Numbered from the stretch's first letter, positions 1 to 8,246 are shown. The stretch: 64,000 nt of DNA from Vibrio japonicus (GCF_024582835.1 NZ_CP102097.1:1364001-1428000); one strand, 5' to 3'. Numbers and translations: made by a program. Notes: generated by a model not told the origin, from the sequence alone.

Positions 1-26
1 AAACCATGACAACGAAGGGTAGGAAC

Positions 27-587
27 GTGAGCGATTATTTTTTTGCTAGGGAAAACAGCCCTATGCCTATGTTTGAAGTATCTGAAGAGTTTGAAGAAGC
101 AGTATATAGCACTAGGTTCACTTTCCCAAGTAAGCCGATTCCTGTTCTCGCAAAATATAGACCAGAAGAAGATTATGAAATAACAAGTATCATATTGGAG
201 CCTGAGTTTTCCATATCGAAAGTAACATACAATTCTATTGATATGAATAATATTTATGGTGTGAATTGGATACCTATTAAAGTTATAGATAAGGGTGAGC
301 ATGACTTCATGATGTTACAGCTAGCACATGAAATTGATATAATTGATCATGATCGGAGTGAGTTAAAAAGAGTTAAAAGAGGAAACATCTCCGGCATGAG
401 AAAGTTAGTAATAGATGTTAATAAACTTTTAGCTTTGCCATTGTATAAAAGATTGATATTTAGAGATCAGTCTTGGGGGTTTCACATTTTTTATCATAAA
501 AGTATTGTAGATAAAATAATGTCTCAAAATCCAACTGGTATCAAATTTGTCCCGATAGAAAATTTCAACGAGTCTTGGGCAGGATAA
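27..587 (+). CDS. Imm11/DUF1629 family immunity protein, copy 1
   Basis: Probable immunity protein of the Imm11 (DUF1629) family, whose members sit next to polymorphic toxin genes and are thought to neutralise them in the cytoplasm. It has the family layout: a short N-terminal strand, a middle segment ending in VNWIPIKV, a late block with KLLALPLYKR followed by IF, and a C-terminal helix-strand ending GIKFVPIENF. It is AT-rich compared with the genes from 4 kb onward. An ATG at position 6 is in frame, but the GTG at 27 is preceded by AGGA and would give the Met-x-x-Tyr opening seen in the later copies, so I chose it. The cognate toxin should lie left of the window. The family call is good. 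The target is unknown. Confidence 0.7.
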   Translation: MSDYFFARENSPMPMFEVSEEFEEAVYSTRFTFPSKPIPVLAKYRPEEDYEITSIILEPEFSISKVTYNSIDMNNIYGVNWIPIKVIDKGEHDFMMLQLAHEIDIIDHDRSELKRVKRGNISGMRKLVIDVNKLLALPLYKRLIFRDQSWGFHIFYHKSIVDKIMSQNPTGIKFVPIENFNESWAG

Positions 588-588
588 G

Positions 589-877
589 ATGTATATAAAA
601 TTTAATAAGGATAATTTAAGTACCCTATTACCAGGAAAAGACCAGTTATAGTGTCCCCAGCCCAGATCTGCTTATTTTTATTGAAGGTGAAGCTACATTT
701 ATAATTTAGGGGAATGTTTTAGAAAAGCTAAATGACTTTTGGCTGAAAGGTAAAGATCTCTGGAGTGGCAACTTCGATTTTGAAAGCCATTCTGATAATT
801 ATCAGAAGAAATTTAACGATTATAAGACAACTGATTTATTGCAGTTTCTTAGAAAAATGCCGGTTAGGCATGGCTAA
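589..877 (+). pseudogene. Decayed small gene between Imm11 copies 1 and 2
   Basis: An ATG at 589, directly after the stop of copy 1, opens a frame of only 20 codons. A different frame then reads coding-like sequence from about 632, through a TAG at 707-709, to a TAA at 875-877. The last 52 codons have protein-like composition (for example NDFWLKGKDLWSG and LLQFLRKMPVRHG). One frameshift plus one nonsense change would restore a protein of about 95 residues. I do not recognise its family. The position suggests a dead immunity or toxin-associated gene. The reconstruction is an inference from reading the frames. Confidence 0.45.
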
Positions 878-946
878 ATTTGTCAAAATAAACATGTGCT
901 TACACAAATAATCACTAGGGGATAATTATGAATTTAAAATTGGATA

Positions 947-1540
947 ATGACCATGTCAGATATTAACGAAGAATATTATGTACTAGTGTGTGGATCTGGA
1001 AAGGTGCCTTCGCCTTATGTAGCTGATACTAAAAGTCACTATTTAATGCTCCAAAGTCCTGCGTCACTTAAAAGACCGATTCAAGTTGAAACCGCAGCGG
1101 ACCCTAATGATAGTATTCCGCTTATCGAAGCAATGGCAGCTCCAAGTGACCCAGTAATTTCGGAGAGAGTCAAGAAAGTGATTGAGTATTTTGATCTCTA
1201 TAAAGTTCAGTTGTTTCCTGCCATATATACTCATAATGATGAAAGTGAGTATTCATATTATATTCTGGTGGTAGAGAATGTAATTAATGCCTATGACTTT
1301 AACAACGGCAAGTACTTTGAGAAGGAAGATGATGGTAGCGTTGATGCTATCAATTTTCGCTTAGATGCGAACAAATTGGCAATGATTCCTTTGGAAAAAC
1401 GCTGCATTTTTACGATTAGAGGTATGTCTGAGTATTTAGTTCATAGATCTGTAGCTGAACCGTTAATGGCTTTAAATGCTAGCGGACTTCGCTTAGTACC
1501 GCTTCTTCAGTGGGATATTGGTTTCGAGATGACAGTTTAA
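947..1540 (+). CDS. Imm11/DUF1629 family immunity protein, copy 2
   Basis: Second tandem paralogue, 197 residues. The hallmark block KLAMIPLEKR-CIF lies near residue 150 and the tail ends SGLRLVPLLQW, matching copies 1 and 3. There is no signal peptide or membrane segment, so it is probably cytoplasmic. The start is uncertain: ATGs at 947 and 953 are both possible, and neither has a strong ribosome site. The best site (AGGGG, about 915-920) instead serves an out-of-frame ATG at 928 that opens a 12-codon frame ending at 966, overlapping this start. That may be a leader peptide coupled to this gene, or a sign of a small frameshift. The stop lies 14 bases before copy 3, so the two are probably co-transcribed. 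Confidence 0.68.
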   Translation: MTMSDINEEYYVLVCGSGKVPSPYVADTKSHYLMLQSPASLKRPIQVETAADPNDSIPLIEAMAAPSDPVISERVKKVIEYFDLYKVQLFPAIYTHNDESEYSYYILVVENVINAYDFNNGKYFEKEDDGSVDAINFRLDANKLAMIPLEKRCIFTIRGMSEYLVHRSVAEPLMALNASGLRLVPLLQWDIGFEMTV

Positions 1541-1554
1541 TAGAGTAAATAATT

Positions 1555-2091
1555 ATGAACGATTATCAGGTTTTTCATCGCAGTAAACAGTATCAACAAA
1601 ATAATAGCCTTATACAGGCGAGTAAAGAACGTATGATGGAAATGCAACCAGATTTGGTAGTGGATTTTTGTCAATGCCCACGTTTCTTCTTTGCCGAAAA
1701 ATTTGCGGATATACTTTCAGCAATGAACCCAAAAGGGATAGAACGCATTAAAAATCCATTTCGTCCGCATTTGGATGACGAAGTGCAAATTGATATAGGT
1801 ACAGACGATGAACTAGAAACGATTGATGACATCGACTACGTTTTTTTCCACATATTTAATCGCTATGATGTATTGGATCTAGACACGACGCACTGGAACT
1901 GCGAGGCACCTTCAATTGGCTCGATCTCCAAACCGGTATTGGATGAGAGTAAACTTAATACGATCCCTCTAGAGGAACGCTTAATATTCAAGTTAGATCA
2001 AGATCCTTCATTCGTGTTTATGCATAACAGCGTTGTAGATGCGATGTTGAAGGCGAATATGCAAGATATTTGGGTACGCTGGGGTGATTGA
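1555..2091 (+). CDS. Imm11/DUF1629-like immunity protein, copy 3 (divergent)
   Basis: A 178-residue paralogue carrying the same late block (KLNTIPLEER-LIF), followed by VFMHNSVVDAML. The N-terminal half is unusual: it is Gln/Met-rich and has a Cys-containing stretch (VDFCQCPRFFF) where the other copies have the substrate-like strand segment. The C-terminus is shorter, ending WVRWGD rather than the usual F-I/V-P-x-E tail. The family assignment rests mainly on the C-terminal half and on its position 14 bases downstream of copy 2. It could be a divergent or partly decayed copy. The ribosome site is weak. Confidence 0.58.
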   Translation: MNDYQVFHRSKQYQQNNSLIQASKERMMEMQPDLVVDFCQCPRFFFAEKFADILSAMNPKGIERIKNPFRPHLDDEVQIDIGTDDELETIDDIDYVFFHIFNRYDVLDLDTTHWNCEAPSIGSISKPVLDESKLNTIPLEERLIFKLDQDPSFVFMHNSVVDAMLKANMQDIWVRWGD

Positions 2092-2222
2092 ATTGATTCG
2101 TATTGTTCAAGGTTGAAACTTCCCCTTAAAACCATTTAAGTACACTTTAATATTCGTGAGAAGCTTAAGAAAACCTAAAAAGAACACGTCTATATGTACG
2201 CCTAAATTTTAAGAAGAAAACC

Positions 2223-2285
2223 ATGATAGAAGATTATGCTATCTTGACAAAACAAAATTCCATTAATGGGTATCAGTTAATCTGA
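2223..2285 (+). pseudogene. Possible N-terminal remnant of an immunity paralogue
   Basis: An ATG with AAGAAG upstream opens a 20-codon frame starting MIEDYAILTKQ, similar in style to the N-termini of the neighbouring copies (Met, acidic residue, Tyr, hydrophobic pair). It stops at 2283-2285, and no continuation is obvious before copy 4 at 2347. It may be the start of a dead copy or a chance frame. Confidence 0.25.
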
Positions 2286-2346
2286 CGTTAACAACTTCTG
2301 TTAGAGCAGCGTGTTGTTGAAGACAATAGCGGAATAAATTAAAATC

Positions 2347-2919
2347 ATGCATTTCTCAATTATTAGTGAAGATTACCGGGCTCCGAGCACTAGCTTTACA
2401 TGTATAGACAATAGAGAGCCCTTATACAGCAAGTCGACCTTAGAACCGACTAGTTCATATGAACCTATTGTATGGGAAGCAACGGATGGTTCAATCAAAG
2501 GGGTTGGTAACATTGCTGACAATGGCGATCTTTGTGTAAGCAAAGAGTTAGCTGAATTAGTAATGAGTTTTGATCCTTACGGTATTGAATGTTATCCCGC
2601 AGAGCTTAGGTTCCGAGATGGAACATTAAATAAGCGATATATACTTGCGATAAACAATATTGTTGATGCGATGGATGAGCTTAAGTCTAGAACAAGGAAA
2701 TCGCCGAAAAGAAATAAAATTCTTGTTATGGAGTTATATTTATCTGAAGAGAAGCTCAGACAAGTCCCTTTTCATAAAAGAGTGCTATTTAGAGTACATG
2801 GAGCGGAAACAGCTACGATTTTTTGTGAGGAGATTTATGATCTTGTGAATTGTGGAAATATGTTTAATGATTTAAGAACGTTAAAACTAGACTGTGACAA
2901 AGAAGTTCCAAAGTACTAA
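2347..2919 (+). CDS. Imm11/DUF1629 family immunity protein, copy 4
   Basis: A 190-residue paralogue. The middle segment contains ELVMSFDPYGIECYPAEL (helix, then G-I-x-x-P strand) and the late block reads KLRQVPFHKR-VLF, both as in the other copies. The C-terminal tail is altered: after YDLVNCGN it runs out in a basic/acidic stretch instead of the usual G-(I/V)-x-F-(I/V)-P ending, so the last 20 residues may be a frame artefact or divergence. It is AT-rich, with no signal peptide. The upstream 255 bases hold only a short remnant frame, so this gene may have its own promoter. Confidence 0.62.
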   Translation: MHFSIISEDYRAPSTSFTCIDNREPLYSKSTLEPTSSYEPIVWEATDGSIKGVGNIADNGDLCVSKELAELVMSFDPYGIECYPAELRFRDGTLNKRYILAINNIVDAMDELKSRTRKSPKRNKILVMELYLSEEKLRQVPFHKRVLFRVHGAETATIFCEEIYDLVNCGNMFNDLRTLKLDCDKEVPKY

Positions 2920-2932
2920 AAATGACACATAG

Positions 2933-3040
2933 AAATTCAACGACAAAAAATATCAGGGTGAGGCTCACATCAATCCAGAAAAGAAGATGACATGTAAGCG
3001 AATAATCATGAAGGACTTGGAATTCGACGTACTTAAGTGA
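2933..3040 (+). pseudogene. Open remnant between immunity copies 4 and 5
   Basis: A 35-codon open stretch with no good start codon reads protein-like sequence (FNDKKYQGEAHINPEKKM, then IIMKDLEFDVLK) and stops at 3038-3040. A TAG at 2930-2932 closes it upstream. Its composition and its lack of a start suggest the 3' end of a lost gene, perhaps a toxin C-terminus or another immunity copy. I do not recognise a domain. Confidence 0.3.
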
Positions 3041-3065
3041 AAAATGTCGAAGTTAGGATACTAAT

Positions 3066-3623
3066 ATGAACTATTACTTACTATATAGTAAATTCGAAGA
3101 AGATGAAGGGAGTTTTAGTGTTCAAGAGCCATGGGATAGTGTGCTAAATTTCTATACTTCACAAGAAAAAATGTTTAACAGCAAGCCCTATATAACAGTT
3201 GATCGGTGTTACGCTGAAACAGGTATGTCTGACTATTTAAAAATAGGAGTAGGTATGCTTGCTAGTAACAGGGTTCAGAAAATATTTTTTGATAATGGTT
3301 TTTTAGGGGCTCAGTTTATTCCTGTCACTGTAGAAAATGATGGCTTATATCATAGTTATGCTTTTGTGAATGCTATAGCAAATTATGATCTTCTAGAGCC
3401 GGAAGCTTCGGAAGCAAGCCGTTTCAACCGTAGACTAGGTGTATATAGAAATGTTTATGAAGAAAAGATCGATATAGAAAAATTCAAGTCAACTTCTATT
3501 ACCCATGACTGCTTTACTTTGTCTAGTTATAAAACTTCTTACTATGTTAATGAAAATGTAAAGGATGCTTTAGAAGCTGCTGGAGTGACTGGCGTTGAAT
3601 TTATACCTATGGAGTTTGCATGA
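3066..3623 (+). CDS. Imm11/DUF1629 family immunity protein, copy 5
   Basis: This is the most canonical member of the array (185 residues). The N-terminus is MNYYLLYSKF. The middle reads FLGAQFIPVTV followed by YAFVNAIANYDLL. The C-terminus reads VNENVKDALEAAGVTGVEF-IPME. This double helix-strand pattern with F-I-P signatures is typical of DUF1629/Imm11 proteins found next to Rhs- or T6SS-linked toxins. AGGA lies 9 bases before the ATG. Its TGA overlaps the ATG of the next gene (ATGA), so the two are translationally coupled. It is a cytoplasmic immunity protein by family knowledge. The partner toxin is not in the window. Confidence 0.75.
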   Translation: MNYYLLYSKFEEDEGSFSVQEPWDSVLNFYTSQEKMFNSKPYITVDRCYAETGMSDYLKIGVGMLASNRVQKIFFDNGFLGAQFIPVTVENDGLYHSYAFVNAIANYDLLEPEASEASRFNRRLGVYRNVYEEKIDIEKFKSTSITHDCFTLSSYKTSYYVNENVKDALEAAGVTGVEFIPMEFA

Positions 3624-3976
3624 TTGAACAAAAGTACAAGCAAGATGGCTTGCTCTCTGAGACTAGATCTAATTCATTGTTTCCAAAACTAGCAGATTTA
3701 GTTTTAGTGTTCTTTCCTTCACCTGGTGTTTTTGTCAAGGATTCACTGAAGGTGCCGGATACATTTACGGTTGAAACCGCTATATATTATGAGGCAAATG
3801 GCGAGCCCTTTGACGATATGTATGTATTCTTACCGGCTGTCTTACAGAGGCAGTATGATTCAGGCCAAAGTGGCTCTGGTGTTGTTTATGAAAAAAATAC
3901 ACTAAAGCTTGAACCTGAGTTAGTTCAAGCTTTAGTTGAACAATCACCTAGTACCATTGAACATCGTTCAAACTAA
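3620..3976 (+). CDS. Uncharacterised 118-residue protein coupled to immunity copy 5
   Basis: Starts in an ATGA overlap with copy 5. I do not recognise the family: it lacks the KLxxxPLxxR block and the F-I-P strands of its neighbours. Visible features are a hydrophobic strand-like stretch (LADLVLVFFPSPGVFV) near residue 27, a Tyr/Phe-rich middle, and a C-terminal helix-like stretch (ELVQALVEQSP). The short length and odd ending (IEHRSN) suggest truncation of a longer protein. Given the coupling, it may be a second immunity protein or a chaperone-like partner, but nothing in the sequence proves this. Confidence 0.5.
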   Translation: MIEQKYKQDGLLSETRSNSLFPKLADLVLVFFPSPGVFVKDSLKVPDTFTVETAIYYEANGEPFDDMYVFLPAVLQRQYDSGQSGSGVVYEKNTLKLEPELVQALVEQSPSTIEHRSN

Positions 3977-3983
3977 TTTCTGT

Positions 3984-4010
3984 ATGGATGCACTAACTAA
4001 CTGCATCCAT
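3984..4010 (+). terminator. Probable terminator of the immunity array
   Basis: Perfect 9-bp inverted repeat ATGGATGCA/TGCATCCAT with a 9-base loop, 8 bases after the last stop. The T-tract is weak (CACGTTTC), so efficiency is uncertain. Confidence 0.45.
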
Positions 4011-4164
4011 CACGTTTCTATGCTTTAGGCCAGATCTTTATATGGCAGATTGTTCGCTAGTATATTTCTTCCTTAATAGCTTTGATTCTGGGCACTAGGG
4101 CCTCTGCGAATACGACTCAAAGAGAAAAAGTAGGGCATATATGTGCTGTGAATTTCCCACGACA

Positions 4165-4887
4165 CTATCGTTTAAGTAGGCCTTTCTCGTTCAGATAAGG
4201 CAAGATGTGGGGGCGTGACTCGCCAGCTAATTTGGTCGTCACTTCTTGCGACCAAGTGCTTTGTTTTTGGTTACTTGAACGGTTTGCGTAGTAATCGTGC
4301 ATCTTTTGATCGTAGCTTTCAATATCAGCTAAGTTCAGTGTTTTGTATTGATTTTCGTGTACGATGACGTGCGCAGGTAAACGAGGTTTAACCTCAGGGT
4401 TTTGATCTGGATGTCCAAGGCACATACCAAATAGAATCGCAGTATTTTCAGGTAGACCTAACAATTCATCTACGTGTTTGGCATTGTTTCTTAAACCACC
4501 AATATAGACACCACCTAATCCCATAGACTCAGCAGCGAGTAGACAATTTTGCGCCATAATGCCAGAGTCGACCGCACCAATCAGCGTGAGTTCTGTAAAG
4601 TCTGCTTGTACATCCGGGTTGATACTGGCGTGGCGTTGATAATCAATGCAGAACACTAAAAATTCGGCGGCATTTTCAACATAAGCTTGGTTGCCTGCGA
4701 ACTGAGCCAAACGTTGACGTTTCTCTTTATCAGTTACGCGGATGATAGACACCACTTGCAGTAGGCTCGATGAAGAAGCGGCAAGGCCTGCTTGCAAAAT
4801 AGTATCCAGTTGATTGCTGTCGATGGGCTGTTGAGTAAACTTACGAATTGAGCGATGAGCTAATATGGTTTGAATAGTGCTATTCAT
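4165..4887 (-). CDS. nfsA: Oxygen-insensitive NADPH nitroreductase, NfsA/FRP type
   Basis: FMN-dependent NAD(P)H nitroreductase, 240 residues, the length of E. coli NfsA and V. harveyi FRP. The N-terminal HRSIRKFTQQPI is the FMN-binding signature of the family. AESMGLGGVYIGGLRN in the middle and LPAHVIVHEN near the C-terminus also match. It reduces nitroaromatics and quinones by two electrons in the cytoplasm and can serve as a flavin reductase. AAGGATG lies 13 bases before the ATG, a long spacing. It is a single gene, with the LysR gene at 5.2 kb diverging from it. In enterics nfsA is in the oxidative-stress regulon, but I see no clear SoxS box here. Confidence 0.88.
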   Translation of the reverse strand: MNSTIQTILAHRSIRKFTQQPIDSNQLDTILQAGLAASSSSLLQVVSIIRVTDKEKRQRLAQFAGNQAYVENAAEFLVFCIDYQRHASINPDVQADFTELTLIGAVDSGIMAQNCLLAAESMGLGGVYIGGLRNNAKHVDELLGLPENTAILFGMCLGHPDQNPEVKPRLPAHVIVHENQYKTLNLADIESYDQKMHDYYANRSSNQKQSTWSQEVTTKLAGESRPHILPYLNEKGLLKR

Positions 4888-5181
4888 GCTGATTTAACAT
4901 CCTTTTGATATTGTTCTGCCATAATACTGACGACTCACCTTAACGGTATTTAGCGACTAGGTAAACCATCTCAAACCCGTGTACTCGAAGCTTCTAAACA
5001 GCAGGGCTCCGATTTAAGAAATGCTAAGGATTCATTCTTTGGCTTTGTTTTGACTAATCTCTCTTTTCTTAACATTATCAATTGTTGTTTTTCCGAATTA
5101 CCCCAGAATGACGCCATTCAACGCGCAACGTCAGATTGCCGTGAACTAAAATCATTATAAAGCTGCTTATCTGGAAGTATT

Positions 5182-6108
5182 ATGAAAATCAAACCCCTCC
5201 CACCCTTGAACAGCTTAGTTGCGTTTGAGGCCTCTGCTCGACACCTAAGCTTTACCCTCGCGGCTGACGAACTGAATGTCACACAGGGGGCAATTAGTCG
5301 CCAAATTAGACAGCTAGAAGAATATTTGGGCAAAGCGATGTTTACACGTGCGAATCGTAGTATCAACTTAACGCCAACTGGGCTGCAATATTACCAATCG
5401 ATCAGCCAGTCCTTACTCGATATCGCTCAAATCACTGGCGAAGTGAAAAAGTGGCAAGGTGAACAAAAAATTACGGTTGCGACCACCAACGCAATGGCGG
5501 CACTGTGGTTACTGCCTAAAGTGGCGGAATTTCAAAACGAACACGATGACATTGATATTCGCATATTGGCCTCAGACAACATCCTCGATTTGCGTCGCTT
5601 AGATTGCGATATTGCGCTGTTCTATTGCCGGACGCCGCCTGCGGAAATGGAAGTTACCACGCTTTTTTCAGAAGAGGTCTTTCCGGTTTGCAGCCCGCTT
5701 TATCTGGACAAAATAGGGCACCCGACGGAACCCGAAGAGCTTTTCAGTAAAACCTTGCTTTATTTGGAAGATTCCCAGCGAGATTGGGTGAACTGGGAGC
5801 AGTGGTTTAGTGGTGTGGGATTGCCCAATATGACGCCACGGAATCGCATGAATATTAATAACTACCCAATGTTGCTACAAGCGGCAATCAATGGACAGGG
5901 CATCGCCTTAGCCTGGGGTTCTCTGGTGGATGATTATCTGCAAAGTGGCGCTTTGGTTAGGCCAGTTGAACACGTGTTGTCTACGCCATCTAAGTTTTCG
6001 ATGCTAGAGCCGAAAGGAAGAGGACTGATTCCTGCCAGTGTTAAACGCTTTCGTGAATGGTTACTACAGCAGCTTCCAGAAGAAGTTGGGGAAAGGGGAT
6101 TGGTATAG
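5182..6108 (+). CDS. LysR-family transcriptional regulator, GcvA-like
   Basis: A 308-residue LTTR of the GcvA subgroup. The N-terminal helix-turn-helix (PLNSLVAFEASARHLSFTLA, then LNVTQGAISRQI) is followed by the periplasmic-binding-protein-like effector domain from about residue 90. GGAAG lies 6 bases before the ATG. It diverges from nfsA and converges on the BCCT transporter across a strong terminator. GcvA-type regulators often control amine or amino-acid catabolic genes lying nearby, so the BCCT/Rieske cluster is a plausible target, as is nfsA. The regulatory target is an inference. Confidence 0.85.
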   Translation: MKIKPLPPLNSLVAFEASARHLSFTLAADELNVTQGAISRQIRQLEEYLGKAMFTRANRSINLTPTGLQYYQSISQSLLDIAQITGEVKKWQGEQKITVATTNAMAALWLLPKVAEFQNEHDDIDIRILASDNILDLRRLDCDIALFYCRTPPAEMEVTTLFSEEVFPVCSPLYLDKIGHPTEPEELFSKTLLYLEDSQRDWVNWEQWFSGVGLPNMTPRNRMNINNYPMLLQAAINGQGIALAWGSLVDDYLQSGALVRPVEHVLSTPSKFSMLEPKGRGLIPASVKRFREWLLQQLPEEVGERGLV

Positions 6109-6148
6109 GCGACAGTGTATCTGTCTCGTGTAAAGGTAAGTAAAAATG

Positions 6149-6176
6149 AAAAGCGGGAATCAAAGTTCCCGCTTTT
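6149..6176. terminator. Bidirectional intrinsic terminator, LysR/BCCT
   Basis: Stem AAAAGCGGGAA/TTCCCGCTTTT with a 6-base loop, flanked by T-rich sequence on the + side and by A-rich sequence that gives a U-tract on the - side. It separates the convergent LysR and BCCT genes. Confidence 0.85.
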
Positions 6177-6195
6177 TTATTTTAATGACAGTGGC

Positions 6196-7926
6196 TTATG
6201 TGAGAGCTGGTTTTTGCTCTAAGCTACTGCTTTGCTCTGATTCCATTGCAGCCTGTGGCGTTGCGTCAACTTTTGCTTCAACCAGTGGCTCGACAGGGCC
6301 ATCTAGCTTGTCTTGCTCTGGGTGTACGTGCTCAGGGAGCATCGCCCAAGGTTTTGGTTCGCGTCGGATACTATGGAACAGTGTCAGGCTCATTACTGCA
6401 ATGAAGATCGCAATAGGGAAGCCCGCAATAATAGAGGCCGTTTGCATCGCTTTTAAGCCACCCGCATAGAGTAGTACGCCTGCAATGGCCGCAATCATAA
6501 TGCCCCAAAGTACACGAATGGATTTGGGCGGTTCACTGTCCCCCGCAGCATCCAACGTACACAGAACCAGTGTTCCAGAGTCGGCAGAGGTAATGAAGTA
6601 AGTGCCAAGCAGCATACAAGCTAGCACACTGAGCAATTTACCGAACATGCCCGTATCTAGGTTATCAAACAGAGTAAACAGTGCGCGTGTGGTGTCTGCT
6701 TTGGTCGCTTCTAAGATCGGGCCACCTGTGTAGGGTGCCGGTGCCGCTTGACCTGCCTCTTGAGCTGCAACCACTTGCGCTTCGTGTGCTATACGCGCAT
6801 CTTGTTCTACTTTCAGTGCTGCGCCGCCGAACACAGAAATCCACAAGAAGGTGATCAATGTTGGCACAATCAACGCGCCCCCAATCAATTCACGGATGGT
6901 GCGGCCTTTTGAAATACGCGCAATGAACATGCCCACGAACGGTGCCCAAGTCATCCACCAAGGCCAGTAGTATGCTGTCCACCAGTTTTGCCAGCCTGAG
7001 TCATTTTGTGCATCGCTCCAAAGGCTCATTCCCACAATATTCTGCGCGTATAAGCCAGTGCTTTCGAGCAAAGTGTTGAGAATGTAGCGAGTAGGGCCGA
7101 TGTACAGCACGACAAGAACTAGCATAAGTGATAGCAGCATGTTCCACTCTGACAGGCGGCGAATGCCTTTACCCACACCAGACAGCACTGAAGCGACGGC
7201 ACAAGTACACAAAGCAACGATGATAAATAGCTGTATGCCTAAGCTGATATCAAGCCCGAACGCTTGGTTGAGGCCAGAGTTAATCTGAATGACACCCATC
7301 CCCAAGGTTTGAGAAATACCAAACGCAGTAACCGCGACAGTCAGGATATCGACGGTGTGACCAATCGGGCCATAAATGCGATCGCCGATCAAAGGGTGCA
7401 GGATAGAGCGTAGCGTAAACGGCAAATCTTTACGGTATGAAAAGTACGCCAAAGCTAGCGCGACAATAATGAAGACTGACCACGGGTGCAGGCCCCAGTG
7501 GAAAAAGGTCAGCTTCATTGATGTAGTGGCTGCTTCATTGGTCAAACCCTGAGTAAATGGGTTATCGGCGTAGTGCCACATAGGCTCAGCCACAGACCAG
7601 AAAATCAAGCCAATCCCCATACCACCAGAGAAGAGCATCGAAATCCAAGACAGATAGCTAAACTCTGGCTTTTCATCGTCTTTACTTAAGCGAATATGGC
7701 CGTAACGGCTGACCATTAGATAGATTAGAAACCCGACAACCAGAGAGACGAGTCCAATATAAAACCACTTCATATTCTGCAAAAGAATACCCGAAATAGT
7801 CTCAAAGTATTGACCCGCTTGGTTGGCGAGAATGGCACAGAAAAGTACAAAACCGATCACGACGATCTTAGATGCGATCGTTACGGTCGGATTGAGTCCT
7901 TTCAAAATCCCTGATGTTGCTCTCAT
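6196..7926 (-). CDS. BCCT-family betaine/carnitine/choline transporter
   Basis: A 576-residue secondary transporter with about 12 membrane helices. It carries the family's Trp-rich signature near residues 320-340 (WWTAYYWPWWMTWAPFVGMFIARISKG). GGMGIGLIFWSVAEPMWHY early in the protein is the glycine-betaine/choline binding-motif region of BCCT carriers. The C-terminal 70 residues are hydrophilic and Glu/Pro-rich, a probable cytosolic tail. It imports a quaternary ammonium compound with Na+ or H+. It diverges from the Rieske oxygenase gene across 320 bases, so it most likely brings in the substrate of that pathway rather than acting only as an osmoprotectant importer. AGGGA lies before the ATG. 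Confidence 0.9.
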   Translation of the reverse strand: MRATSGILKGLNPTVTIASKIVVIGFVLFCAILANQAGQYFETISGILLQNMKWFYIGLVSLVVGFLIYLMVSRYGHIRLSKDDEKPEFSYLSWISMLFSGGMGIGLIFWSVAEPMWHYADNPFTQGLTNEAATTSMKLTFFHWGLHPWSVFIIVALALAYFSYRKDLPFTLRSILHPLIGDRIYGPIGHTVDILTVAVTAFGISQTLGMGVIQINSGLNQAFGLDISLGIQLFIIVALCTCAVASVLSGVGKGIRRLSEWNMLLSLMLVLVVLYIGPTRYILNTLLESTGLYAQNIVGMSLWSDAQNDSGWQNWWTAYYWPWWMTWAPFVGMFIARISKGRTIRELIGGALIVPTLITFLWISVFGGAALKVEQDARIAHEAQVVAAQEAGQAAPAPYTGGPILEATKADTTRALFTLFDNLDTGMFGKLLSVLACMLLGTYFITSADSGTLVLCTLDAAGDSEPPKSIRVLWGIMIAAIAGVLLYAGGLKAMQTASIIAGFPIAIFIAVMSLTLFHSIRREPKPWAMLPEHVHPEQDKLDGPVEPLVEAKVDATPQAAMESEQSSSLEQKPALT

Positions 7927-8024
7927 TGGAGTCCCTCACATTGCTTTTGTTTGTTGCGCTATTGATTGTTTCTTTATTGTTAAATTTTTGAAAAGAGTAG
8001 AGAGAGCCCACCTCTGTTTCAACT

Positions 8025-8056
8025 GATTAATACTCATCGATTGATGAGTATTAATC
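8025..8056. promoter_or_regulatory. Perfect 14-bp inverted repeat in the BCCT/Rieske divergent promoter region
   Basis: GATTAATACTCATC and its exact complement are separated by GATT. The element lies about 100 bases upstream of the BCCT start and 190 upstream of the Rieske start. There is no U-tract, so it is not an obvious terminator. The symmetry and location suggest an operator for a dimeric regulator of the catabolic cluster. A second, weaker repeat (ACAACA-CGA-TGTTGT, 8195-8209) lies nearer the Rieske gene. No other feature was found in the 320-base gap. Confidence 0.5.
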
Positions 8057-8246
8057 ATGCAAACAATAATCTTGTCAATTACGAGGTCACTTTATTGTTC
8101 TGGATCAATGCACGGATGACAAAAACTCATCCATGCCCTTCGAAAAAGTCGTTTGTTTGTTGCGAGGTTGTTAATCAATATAAGCATCACTAACACAACA
8201 CGATGTTGTACGCACTGGATGCAACTCGACTTTCGGAGATAAGAAT

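Noticed and set aside
588..3065. Superintegron cassette array (AT-rich small genes in one direction)
   Set aside because: A GTTAGGC-like core at about 863 lacks a partner RYYYAAC core at attC distance, and the gaps share no repeated sequence.
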